Below are positions 35,140 to 46,014 of a stretch of DNA of 64,000 nt, one piece after another (position 1 is the stretch's first letter; the number at the start of each line of letters is the position of its first letter). The DNA lies in the NCBI GenBank assembly GCA_036346205.1, contig JARFJB010001495.1:5235001-5299000 (forward strand), given 5' to 3'. The notes under the pieces were generated by a model. It had not been told where the DNA came from and did no database searches. It worked only from the letters and a program-made list of their open reading frames with translations. Source of the DNA: Vesta saturnalis (Eukaryota; Arthropoda; Insecta; Coleoptera; Lampyridae). The position numbers were made by a program, and so were the translations under genes.

Positions 35140-36439
35140 ATAATTACATACTCATCTTTATTTTAAAGTAATTTTTCCTCTGTATAATAATAAAAGTTGA
35201 CTTCGAATTAAAACCATTTTTAAATATATGTTGTAAAATTCCATATATTTAATCACTTCATATTTGTTTCCTAATTAATATTTAGAGAAAGTAAATAGAT
35301 CGTAAATAAGAAACTTAGAAAATGTTAACTTACTTTACTACGGAGGTTTTGTAAGGCGCGATTTGAATCAGTAAAGATTTTACTGCTCGTATATTTTTAG
35401 TGAGACAAAGGATACAATATCTTTAAAAATGGAATGACTAATAGTCTTACAATTCAAAGAGAGTAATATGATCATTCTCAATTATACGTTTTAACGTGTT
35501 TTCTTGACAGTATTTGATTTCGGTCAATCAGTCAATGATATAATAAATTATTATTAAAAAAACCCTTTATGTTCTTTATTAGAATTTATGAACAAGTTGT
35601 TGTCAAAAAATGTTTGTGCAATTGCTTATAACTCACAATCAAAAATTAAAAAACAAAAAGTATTATAATACAGTATGACCAAGAACCACTTCCGAAGCGA
35701 AATCACATACCTATCTTACAAATTAGTGTTAGGGGAATTTGATCAATGTAATTATGTAGCACATCGCTAGAAATATTTTTAATCAACATCTCAAATAGAC
35801 CAATGTAATTATGGTAGAGCGGTGTAATCGCGTATCTCCCCCACTTAGGGATGACGTCAGGGTTTCCGACGAAAGAGGTTCAAACAGCGGACCACGAACT
35901 ATGCGATTTGAGTCGATCTCAAGCTGTAGAAGTCTTCTTACTACTATACGTAGTCTGGCTTGAATTCCATCACTTCCCTGGGGTGTACAAGCCTTTTATA
36001 GCTCGCAGGCCGTTGAGGCTAGCGGTCTGCCCCAACTGCCATCATCATCATCATCATCATCGGTATCTGCTCTGAGAGTAGGTATATTGTGGACCTGAAG
36101 CAATCTCCGTAACCCTGTATTTATTAATACAGGTTACGAACGTCGAGCTCGTATAAATTCCCTAACATTTTACGTGTGCGTGCGACTATTGTGTTAATTT
36201 TAATGTATGTTTAAGGCCTTATACTATTATGTTAGATTAGGACTTGTATTATTATTCTATTTTAGATTATATCGAGCAATTAAAATCTTAATTTAGTTCT
36301 GATTTTGTGTTACAAGCTAAGGTAGCGTTGCACAACATATACCGGGCCGCATTCGCATCCATATAACGAAAATAATTTTAAGCCCCATTTTAAAAAACGC
36401 CTATATGAATGTTCTAGAGGATACGGTCTTAGAAAAGAA
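34871..36439. other. Gene-poor interior of the Polinton
   Basis: AT-rich, with an (AT)n tract at 35102-35138, an imperfect hairpin at 36105-36137 (arms CGTAACCCTGTATT and AATACAGGTTACG) and a (CAT)n tract at 36040-36060. A 74-codon frame at 35851-36075 has no recognised motif. Polymerase B and integrase would be expected in a complete Polinton but I cannot see them. Confidence 0.55.
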
Positions 36440-37237
36440 ATTAATTGGTAAAGCTAGACACTATTACAGAAAACTTATTAGCCGCTAGATGCTACCACAA
36501 AAAAACCCTAATTAGTCCTAGAAATATATCGCTAGGCGACTTCGCCTCTATTACAGCAAATTTTCATTAGTTGATACACCCCTAGATAGCGTTACAAACA
36601 AACCCTGATTAGTTCTAGAAATATACCGCTAGGTGGCGCTACTTTTATTACAGAAAATATTCATTAGTCCATACACCAATAGATGGTGCCACGAACAAAC
36701 CCTAATTAGTCCTAGACATATATCGCTAGACGGCGCTACCTTATTACAGAAGATATTCATTAGTCTATACACCACTAGGTGGCGCCACAAGCAATTCTTA
36801 ATTAGTCCTACAAATATACCGCTAGGTGGCGCTACCTTTATTACAGAAAATATTAATTAGTCTATACACCACTAGATGGCGCCACAAACAAATACCTGCC
36901 TTATGAGATAACATTAGGGCCCCTTATTAGAATACTGTTTCCAGCCAAGGGGACGCAGACCCTAACCACAAGTTCCTAAGACCTATCTTATGAGATAGTA
37001 TTAGAGCCCCTTATTCAGATTTCAAATTTCTCGCCTAGTAGGTTAGGCTATCCCAAGGCACGCATGAGGTCAACCACTATCTCAACATCAACCACTATCT
37101 CAAGTTGAACCCCAAGGTCATCCACTACCTCAAGGTGTTCCCCAGGTGAACCATTATCTGAAGGTCAAAAATACGCGTCAAGGTCAAGCCGAGGTCAGGC
37201 ACGTAGCCGGCCTTGGGTAATTCCAACGGTCAAAAGT
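36440..37237 (+). repeat. Right TIR of the Polinton
   Basis: Inverted counterpart of 31763-32275, lengthened by tandem repeats at 36461-36897. The outer 37040-37237 part holds GCCTAGTAGGTTAGGCTATC, diverged CAACCACTATCTCAA minisatellite units and the terminal GTCAAAAGT. Confidence 0.82.
36461..36897. repeat. About 97-bp tandem repeat (roughly 4.6 units)
   Basis: Units start at TATTACAG near 36462, 36549, 36646, 36742 and 36840 and share CATTAGTCTATACACCACTA, GATGGCGCCACAAACAAA and CTAGAAATATACCGCTAGG. Only about 1.3 inverted units remain in the left TIR (32155-32270), so copy number differs between the two arms. Confidence 0.92.
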
Positions 37238-38900
37238 TTTATATTTTATATTTTATTTTATATAAATTATGTAAAAATGTTACCAAATTACCGATAATTC
37301 ACTGTACAAGTTGCAGATAGTTTTGAATAAAACTGTTTTTTATAAAAAGTAAAGGAAAGGCGCATAAACAATAATTTCAAAAAATGACAGGAGTGGCAGA
37401 TGCTGCTTCTTAATCACGACACGTGTTTCATTGCGCTAATATGAATTGTACAGCAGATTTATGTTTTTCTGGCCATCCTTGTCTAATACATGTAGTTGAG
37501 AGAAACAGATAATAATATCTAATTTTATTATACATAGATTAGTCATACTCAACTTAATTTGAATGAAACTTTAATTGATTCATCTACTAAGGCACCTATC
37601 AGCAAAACAAATGAGTGTAGAGACCTTTTTGGTTTAATATAGTCTGATTATTAGACCCCGGAGCTACCAATAATATTACATCCTCTAGATAGTAGTTTCT
37701 ATTGATAGAATAAAAAGCAAACTATTTTAATATTTAACTTTACATTCAAATGAAAAATGATGTCTGAGTTAATTGATTAAAATTTAGTTCTACTGGAATT
37801 GATACTTAATAACTCGTTTTCTGTGAAATTAAGTTTGGAAAAGTTTTAATTCTGTAAATTATTATTATAAGCTTAATTGTATTTTCAATAATTATTTATT
37901 TTGATTACAGGTAAACGATGTGCATTCCCTGCTGCAGTGTACACAGTACACCTACAGTAAAGTACAAGCGTTCGCTATACTTCAGAAGTTGCAGGTAATT
38001 CCTGTAGACAAAGCATTTTTAATTGAAGATAAGGTAAAATTTCAAAATGTAAGATAATACCTGTATTTGAAAGAAAGAATTTAGCTTAAGAAGTAAAGCT
38101 TTCGATAATATTGTTAACAGAGCTCAAGGGACTATTAATTACGCATTGAAATTAGTCTCTCAAAACATTAATTATATCCAGGTGATTTAATCATCCTGAT
38201 ACCGAAAAGCTGAAGGGATTCAATCAATTCCCATTTATCTACTCCAAATAATAAATTAAATACTTTTTTCGTACAAAATTCTTTTATTTACAGCGTAATT
38301 AAAAAATATAAAAGGATAAAACCCGCATTTGGCATGTGAAATATACGAATAGAAACAAGATTTAATTTACTATTTTCTAGAGCAATGAATTGTTCAGCAA
38401 ACAATCAACAACCAGAATCTAGTACTAAATTTATAAAAAAAAAACTATTTAAAATGTTTTAATTCATCATTGATTGTATTCTATTTCAATCTTTGTAATA
38501 ATTAAGAATAAATCTATTTGATATTAATCAATGAACATTTTAAAACATGGTAAACATTTGTTGTATAAATTAAACACTGCTGAAGTTGTCCATATAAAAT
38601 CAGATCTGAAACATTGCTATCTTGTAATATTGAAAATAACGATTTACTAATGTGAATTTGGCCACTACCTTGGATTAGTGTAATTAGATAGAAATAAAAA
38701 TGAAATTACATTTTACTATTGAGAATTTAAAAAAAGAGTCTAGAAATTAAATAAATTTTCAACCTTATGGGAGAAACAAAAAAAAAAATAGGGGCTGGAG
38801 TTAATGAAAGACACGAGTGGATGAAGAAGTTATTTTACAATTTACTCGAAACTGTCTTTTTGGCATGTATGAATATGCCACCATTCAAGGTCGCAGAAAT
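37238..38900. other. Unannotated AT-rich stretch
   Basis: No gene recognised between the Polinton and the LINE. The LINE may begin somewhat earlier than annotated, because its 5' end is too decayed to see. Confidence 0.4.
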
Positions 38901-40216
38901 TGAATAAACCCTGACATTTATCAATGTACAAGACTAATACAAATTTGTGAACACTCTCTTCAGGTTATGAACGGATACTATCAACATAAAAACATACACA
39001 AATATACATGGGAACAACCAACTCGACAGTTAAAATCTGTCATCGATTAAATAATTTTGAAACAGAATAGTAGAGCTAAACAACAGATGTTAAGGTATTT
39101 AGAGAAGCAGAGTACGGCTCAGACCACTACCTATTAAAAGCAACAATATAGTTTAATTATAGAAAATACAGTAAGGAACAAATAGTGAACGTCGAACAAT
39201 TATTAAACACGCAGCAAAAACCCATCGTATACAACTTGGATAGTTTACAGAACGAATCAAAAATATTCCTGTATAAAATGCGAGTAACGCAAGAATAAAT
39301 CAACATCAAAATAACGGGAAACGCAAATAAGATGTATAAAACATGCAAAAAGATAATTACTCAAGCCGCATAGGAGGCACTCGGTGAAAATAAAAGAACT
39401 CAGCGGCTTAAAAATTGCTACTGGTGGAATGAAAACCTAGAAACCCAAGTAGAAGGCAAGAAAAAGGCGTACCATAAATGGCTAACTACAAAAAGTTCAG
39501 AAGATCAATAAGAACAAGTTAGATGTAGATATACCGTAAAAAAAGCAACATTTATAGAACAAAATGTCAGTTGGGAAAATAAATGTGGAGAAATAAGCAT
39601 GCTAATGGGAAGTTCGAAATCAAGGGACGTGTATGAAAGTACTGAGAACAAATAACTATGAGAAGATAAAAATAGACCCCATAGTAATAACAAAGTCGAA
39701 AGAATATTACCAGCAATTACCAAGAGAAGACCGAGATGAATATATAACATTAGACAGAACGAGGGAGAGACAAACAGAATTACAGGTCCCAGAGATTATA
39801 GTGGAGGAGATTAAGAAGGAACTGATGCAAATAGAAAACAATAAATCTCCAATACGTAGAAGTAAATAACAGACGATCGAAGAGATGATAACGATATATA
39901 AATCAAAATAGCAACAGTAGGAGGATAATTAAAATTCTACATCCACTTCTATGGAATAAAACAATAACAAATAAAACAAAAATGGTCGAAACAAAAACTA
40001 CCATTACTGGCTGTACTTGTACAAATATATACAGGGTGGCCCACCACATTCGCCTTGGTTTTTCTACGAGAAATGAAAATGGTTGGGAAATAATTTTTTA
40101 GCACAGTCATATGTGGGTTCTTGAGGAGCATATTCTAAAATTATTTTTGAATATACAGGGTGGCACAAAATAAAGTACATATCAAAGTTATAGTTTTTCT
40201 TATGGAACACCCTATA

Positions 40217-40640
40217 ATTTTTTATATTTTTAGATACTATAGACCAAATAAAAGTAAGTTTCTGGTACACTTCCTATACCTAAAACTGATCGTTTCTGAG
40301 AAATTTTGAGAAATATAAAAATACATATTGTAATTTAAAAATTGCTTACACCCTGTAACATAGAACGAGCTGCTCATAATTAAATCTACTGGTTAGCTTA
40401 AAGGTTAAGGTATACTACCATATAAAAGTTTTATTTCAAAATTATACAGAGTGGTGAAAAAAATTGCTCCAAGGTTTAGGCACACATTTTATTGAATAAC
40501 TTATTAAAGTTAAATGGAACACCCCGTATTTAGTGGCTTATTTCGACGCAGAATTATATTCCCTTTAAAACTATATTAGGGTTCCCTATACCTATCTCTT
40601 ATGATTTTTACGCCAACGGCGTTTTTACATTTTACTTATG
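40217..40640 (+). repeat. Left TIR of transposon 4
   Basis: Contains GATACTATAGACCAAATAAA, ACACCCTGTAACATAGAACG and GGAACACCCCGTATTTAG. All recur inverted at 41968-42389. Confidence 0.9.
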
Positions 40641-40741
40641 AATAATTTCTTTATCGTAAATGTATTGTAATGAAAATCTAAAAAGCATTTTTTAAAAGCA
40701 TTTTATTGAACGGTTAACAAACTTAAATAGTAAAAGAATTA

Positions 40742-41798
40742 TTATTTTAATAAATGTTCAAAGTTGTGTCCATTATTCTCAATACATAAGCGAACTCTTT
40801 TTCGAAATGTTTGCTGAACCCTGGATAACATATTTGACGTTATGGAACGAAATGCTTCTCTTATTCGTACTTTCAAATCGTTAGGTGTCGTTGGCGGTGT
40901 ATTGTAAACAATATTTTTAATATATCCCCATATAAAATAGTCGAGACTTGTTAGGTCCGGAGACCTGGATGGCCAGTCCTGTGGACCTACTCGTAGTATC
41001 CATCTATTGTGATATTGCCCATCTAATTCATTCCTAACACGTCTATAAAACTGTGCAGGAGCACCATCTAGCTGCATCCACATTCGTTGACAAATATTAA
41101 GCGGAATAGTTTCCAATAGTATAGGCAAATTGTCCCTAATAAATCTAAGAAACATGGCGCCGTTTAAGTGGCCGTCAAAAAAGTATGGACCTACCATTTG
41201 CATTCGGATTACTCCACCCCACACGTTAACACACCATCTGTGCTGGTGATCAAGGGTTCTAAAAATATTAGGATTTTCGTCACTGTAGTAGTGAAAGTTA
41301 TGTCTATTAACTAATACGTTGTTATGAAAACTTGACTCATCGGAAAAAAGTACGTATTCAAAAAAATTTTCATCATCACCAAACTTTTGTGGAACCCATA
41401 AACAAAAATTCAGTCGTCGATCATAATCTTCTTGAGAAAGTTGTTGATGTAGTTGAATGTGATACGGGTAAAATTTGTCATTTTAATTATTCTTTGGATG
41501 CTCTGTCTGCTTATTCCAGTTGCTTCATGTATTTTTCGGTGACTTGTTTGAGGGTCTTCTACTAGAGATTCCATCACTAAATATTCATTTTCCTCATTTC
41601 CGGTAACCGATTTTTGTCGTTCGGGCTTAGTATAAGACACACTGCCTGATCTTCGGAAAAGCTGCAACAACTTTTCCAAGGATGATGCCTGTTAGGATAC
41701 CTTTGGGCATATACTCTTGACGCTAATAAACAGTTTTCTTCACACTGACCGATTACCAATGTCATATCAATTCGTTCTTCCTGGGGGTAAGTTCTCAT
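40742..41798 (-). pseudogene. DUF4817-type mariner transposase 4
   Basis: From ATG 41798: MRTYPQEERIDMTLVIGQCE, VYAQRYPNRHHP, then a frame change near 41690 into the HTH part (DPQTSHRKIHEATGISRQSI, QRIIKMTNF). A second change near 41460 leads to HIQLHQQLSQEDYDRRLNF and FSDESSFHNNVLVNRHNFHY (first catalytic Asp). The C-terminal 160 codons (41224-40742) are one intact frame: MVGPYFFDGHLNGAMFLRFI, MQLDGAPAQFYRR (second Asp), SRSPDLTSLDYFIWGYIKN (final acidic residue) and ENNGHNFEHLLK. All three catalytic acidic residues survive; only the two frame losses prevent function. Confidence 0.9.
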
Positions 41799-41967
41799 TT
41801 TAACTAATGAAATGTAACAATCTCGAAAAACAATTTTAAACTACTTTAAACAACGATAATGGTTTGACTAACAAGTAGCGTCACTGTCTAATAATTTTTT
41901 CGAAATAATTAACGCCATCTTGGCCAAAGCCTACTATTATTAAAAAAATGGTAGGACAGGTATAGCA

Positions 41968-42389
41968 GATAAAAAGTAAAATATAAAAACGCCGTTTGCG
42001 TAACAAGCATAAGAGATAGGCATAGGGAACCCTAATATAGTTTTAAAGGGAAACTAATTCTGCGTCGAAATAAGCCACTAAATACGGGGTGTTCCATTTA
42101 ACTTTAAGAAGTTATTCAATAAAATGTGTGCCTAAACTTTGGAGCAACTTTTTCTACCACTCTGTATAATTTTGAAATAAAACTTTTATATGGTAGTATA
42201 CCTTAACCTTTCAGCTAACCAGTAGATTTAATTTTGAGCAGCTCGTTCTATGTTACAGGGTGTAGCAATTTTTAAATTACAATATGTATTTTTATATTTC
42301 TCAAAATTTCTCAGAAACGATCAGTTTTAGGTATAGGAAGTGTAACAGAAACTTACCTTTATTTGGTCTATAGTATCTAAAAATATAAA
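41968..42389 (+). repeat. Right TIR of transposon 4
   Basis: Inverted counterpart of 40217-40640; it ends in AAAAATATAAAG and gives way abruptly to LINE sequence. Confidence 0.9.
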
Positions 42390-42842
42390 GTCCGCTTCCG
42401 AAACGTCGCGTTCAAAAACAAAAACTGTGGAAATAGGCTGATGATGCAGAAACATGGGTAATAAATAAAAACTTAAAACGAAGGATACTGTCATTAGAAA
42501 TGGATTATTGGAGGAGAAGTACAGGGATAACTAGGCTACAACGGATAAAAAATGTAGATATTAGAGAAAGAATGGAAGTACAAGAAACAATGATAGATAC
42601 AATATAAACGAAGAACTTTTATGATATGGGCACCTGAGAAGAATGGCGGAAGAAAGATTATCATTAGAAACATGGAAAGGAGATCTAGAAAAAGAAGAAA
42701 AAGAGGAAGACCGAGAAATAATGGAACATTGCAGTGCAAAGGGCTATGGAAGGAAAAGGGTTGGAAGAGGAAGATTGAAGAAATAGACAAACATGGAGGA
42801 AGGGATGCGATTAACGGCATTAAGATCTGTAGAAAACTCGTT

Positions 42843-42891
<49 letters not shown>
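42843..42891. repeat. (TA)n tail of the LINE, left half
   Basis: Alternating T/A directly after the LINE coding end and directly before the gypsy LTR. The array continues beyond the far LTR at 52972, so the retrotransposon inserted into it. Confidence 0.95.
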
Positions 42892-42895
<4 letters not shown>

Positions 42896-45372
42896 ATGAT
42901 ATTCCCCCCTAACACTATTATGTGGTTTAATGTTGATTTAATTTATATTAATTTTAATTAATTTTAAATTATTATTATAGTTATAAAAAATAAGAATATC
43001 CGGGTAGAACAATGAGACTCATCTAACAGGGGATAGGGATCAAAATTTACAAGGAACTCTACTTTTAATATTGTAAAATAAATGATCATGAATTTGATTT
43101 ATATTATTTGATTGAATATAATAATCATAGTAAATATGATTAAAATTACATTGAGTTAATGTCCTATTTATTTTTATAACATCTGAATTGATTAAATAAA
43201 TTGAATTATAATTTTTAATTCGCATAGATATCTGCGTTATACCCTGTACATAACAAAATTCATTTAAAATACACGTGAGCATGCGCTGTGAATACGCAAC
43301 CATATGCTTTGACCATAAAGAAAAGTGAAATTCGACATACAAGCAAGTATAACGACGTTTGAATAATAAAAAAAAAACACAATTAATATAGACCATTTAA
43401 ATTATTAGAACAAATAACATTCCCTTTTGAACATGTATACCTGTTATTACAAGGGATAGAAATTATAAACATACCAATAAAGTATCAATGTCAACAAAGT
43501 ACTCACATAAAATGTCCTCCCTTCGTGGGTTACTGCTGCTGAAGATGATTGAAAACACCAGCTCCTGCGAACTGCAATTCTGCTTCTCGAACATCCAGGG
43601 TTTTCTTTTAAATAACCAGCTTAATCACTTAGGTAGGTTTCACTATTAATATTAAATATTCACGAATCTTTATTTTAGGCTCATCACTTCTTTATTAATT
43701 AAATTCAAAATAAATTTTGAAAGGCATGGATCGTTGATGGTTGTTGTAAATTAAACACACTTTTGATAAACCAGGTGTATAATAATAATAAAACTTGAAG
43801 ACAACACAATTAAATATGCACATCAACGTAAACAATATAAATTTAATATGAACAAAGTCGAACTGCGGAAATATTTTTATAACGTAACGAAAACTTCCGA
43901 TTTGTGGTTGGAAAAGGTAAACTAACCTTAATTTAAATTATTTCACGAACAAAAAACTATCACTTGTTTCGTGACCACTTCCGATACTAAATCGCACTTT
44001 GTTATTTACCCGAAGTGACATTAATTTGTTTTAAAAATTATTTTCAAAAATTTCGCAACAGCTTACTCTGGCAAGTTGTTGCAAAGATGAAAATCAAGAG
44101 AGTTTGTGAAGCTAAACCACTTGTATTTATATGATTCTACTTGACAACCAAATCTTCGAATGTTTTCACTAGTTACGACAAATACTTGCTGAATTCTTAT
44201 TGGCTATTGTAATTCTTAAATTACGATAATTCTTTAAAGCCCTATAACTTTCGCCCCGTATAACATATCTCCAATCTAAAACATTTCCATAATCTCCATA
44301 ATTTTAACTTTAATTTGAAACTAAACATGACCTAAATCTTACACTTAATAACTATGTTAATTTTACCCTTATTTATCGACTTTACACTAATTCTAGGAAT
44401 TTTACAGGCCTGGAAATTACCTCTACATGAATAGGGGATGCTACTACACCCAAATATATATCTTAAACATGCCTACGGCCAATTTGAAAGGAAAATTACC
44501 TAAATTCTACCAAAACTCTTACAAACTAAAATTAACAAAAATGGACATAAATACAAGGAATTATAACATGAAATTGAGGCTACCATACTATTTTTACCTC
44601 TACTAATTTATTTTCTATAAATTGTCTCAGTTAAAAATACTTTTTACAAAAATTTATGTGCGAAGGTATAACATAACCTCATTTTGTCTATATAATTTTA
44701 ATGTTAAATTTCACACTTTTAAACACAATAATAGTTAATGTAAGTGTTTAAATTTAATGTTCAAGTCACAAATTAATTTATATGATCACTTTCGTAGGTA
44801 AATAAGTTCTCCTACGACTAGTGTTGGAATTGTCACACACTAGTTTAAGGTCATAAACTGTTGATTAAACACATTAATCCCAGAACTGCTGCATGGTTCA
44901 TGTTTTATAGTAACTCACAAATGTGCTTGTTCTGTTTTTTCATAAGTTTTGCACAAATATGTGTTTAACGCACAAATACGAATGTTTTCACAAATCTTGG
45001 CTGCGTACAAGTAAATTGCGACATTGATACCAGCCTAAATCTAGTTTTAACATTATTTTTGTCAATCACAACCTGTATTACATGTCGTTAGGGAATATTG
45101 TTTAATATAAACTTACAAAACTAAATGAAAACTTGAATTAACTCATAAACGATAACAAACATCCCCTATACTTCTATGTTCTGTGCTGTCGATTACTTAA
45201 ACTAACATTATTAAAATTATATTAAGAAATATTGAAATTTTACAAACTCCTCAATGTTTATTAATCATTTTATTCTAGAATTATTAACTGAAATGTACCA
45301 TTTTGTACAAACTAAAGTAAAACTTCACTATGCAAATTTCATAGCTACTTGCACGTAATTAGATTCATCTCA
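42892..45372 (-). repeat. 3' LTR of the gypsy element
   Basis: Direct copy of 50477-52971 (plus-strand start TGCAATGATATTCCCC, end GATTCATCTCA). On the minus strand it is preceded by a purine-rich GATTGGGGAATTT (about 45373-45386), the likely polypurine tract. A 118-codon frame inside (43040-43396) is shared by the other LTR but has no recognised motif. Confidence 0.93.
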
Positions 45373-45447
45373 AAATTCCCCAATCTGAAGTTTTAGAATT
45401 TCCGAATTCTAACATGAGGCAAACTTCTAATACTTTGGATTGTACCC

Positions 45448-46014
45448 CTAAATCTTATACTGATACGGATATATCATGGAAATATGAAATTTTCCCCGCA
45501 CACTATTATCTTCCACGTTTATTAATTCATATGTTGTGTTATTATAATTTTTATTTATTTTATAAGGCCCTTCATATGGCAATTGTAATTTAGCACAAAT
45601 CTTATTAGAACGATCTGCTACCTGTAACCTTTTGATTATAACTAAATCTCCTTCTTTAAATTTTACTTTCTTCTTAATCTTCTCATTCTGTTTCTTCTCA
45701 TATTTGTCCCATATCTTCCATAACCTTTTCCTTGCTTCTGCTATTAATTCTTGCACTTCAATTTCTTCTTGTTTCTGTCCCCAAGGTCTTTCTGGGATAA
45801 TACTTTTCATGAGGGTAATCGGTGAAACTTCCGTCCTTACGTTAGGTACCTCATTAACATATTTTTCTATCAAGCTTAAATATTTCACCCATGCATTATG
45901 TTTTTGGTGTGTTAATATCCTAAGAAATTTTATGACCTCTTTTATGTACCTTTCTGCTGGGTTTGCTTGTGGATGCCTTATTGAGCAGAAATACATTTTA
46001 TATTTTATCCTCAA
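45448..46014 (-). pseudogene. Gypsy integrase, C-terminal part
   Basis: Continues the integrase after a single-base frameshift near 46005. It begins with CSIRHPQANPAERYIKEVIK, which contains the catalytic Glu of the DD35E triad, then KYVNEVPNVRTEVSPITLMK, a Lys/Glu-rich stretch, and a C-terminal GDLVIIKRLQVADRSNK, LPYEGPYKIN and GKFHISMIYPY, typical of the gypsy integrase tail. It ends 75 bases from the 3' LTR. Confidence 0.9.

Larger units (their letters stand above)
31763..37237 (-). mobile_element. Truncated Polinton/Maverick
   Basis: A 5.5 kb block is bounded by inverted repeats whose outer ends read ACTTTTGAC on the left and, inverted, ACTTTTGAC on the right. Shared inner words include CCAAGGCCGGC. 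Between them, all on the minus strand, lie relics of three Polinton hallmark genes: packaging ATPase (34501-34870), major capsid protein (33705-34494) and adenain-like protease (32359-32818), plus an unidentified neighbour (33405-33659). Polintons are normally 15-20 kb and also encode protein-primed DNA polymerase B and a retrovirus-like integrase; neither was found. No convincing 6-bp target duplication is visible at these ends. Every gene carries a stop or frameshift, so this is a dead, internally deleted copy. Confidence 0.85.
40027..42389 (-). mobile_element. Mariner-like (DUF4817-type) transposon 4, inserted in the LINE
   Basis: Begins at TATACAGGGTGGCCC (40027). A second TATACAGGGTGGCAC lies at 40154. 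The matched TIR runs 40217-40640 on the left and 41968-42389 on the right. The right arm stops at 42389 without the outer 190 bases of the left arm, so its end is deleted. The LINE reading frame is cut at about codon YGxETW on both sides, placing this insertion after the LINE. Confidence 0.85.
38931..42840 (+). mobile_element. LINE (non-LTR retrotransposon), deleted and interrupted
   Basis: Coding remnants of one element lie in three pieces on the plus strand. 38931-39868 holds the end of the endonuclease domain (RLIQICEHSLQVMNGYYQHK, KYTWEQPTRQLKSVID, a YGSDHYLLKA equivalent) and the linker up to a NNKSP segment where the RT begins. 39922-40026 holds a near C-terminal piece (RIIKILHPLLWNKTITNKTK). 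42437-42840 resumes with DAETWVINKNLKRRILSLEM, STGITRLQRIKNVDIRERM and a KRRKRGRPRNN tail. Most of the RT is deleted between the first two pieces; the second and third are separated by a mariner-like transposon. The C-terminal YGxETW and GHLRRM-type pattern fits Jockey/RTE-type LINEs; I do not assign a clade. A (TA)n tract follows. Confidence 0.82.

Noticed and set aside
36040..36060. Poly-His stretch in a 74-codon frame
   Set aside because: Caused by a (CAT)n microsatellite; the rest of the frame has no motif.
43040..43396. 118-codon frame in the gypsy LTR, with a copy at 50625-50966
   Set aside because: Its presence in both copies follows from LTR identity; no motif, and in a region expected to be noncoding.
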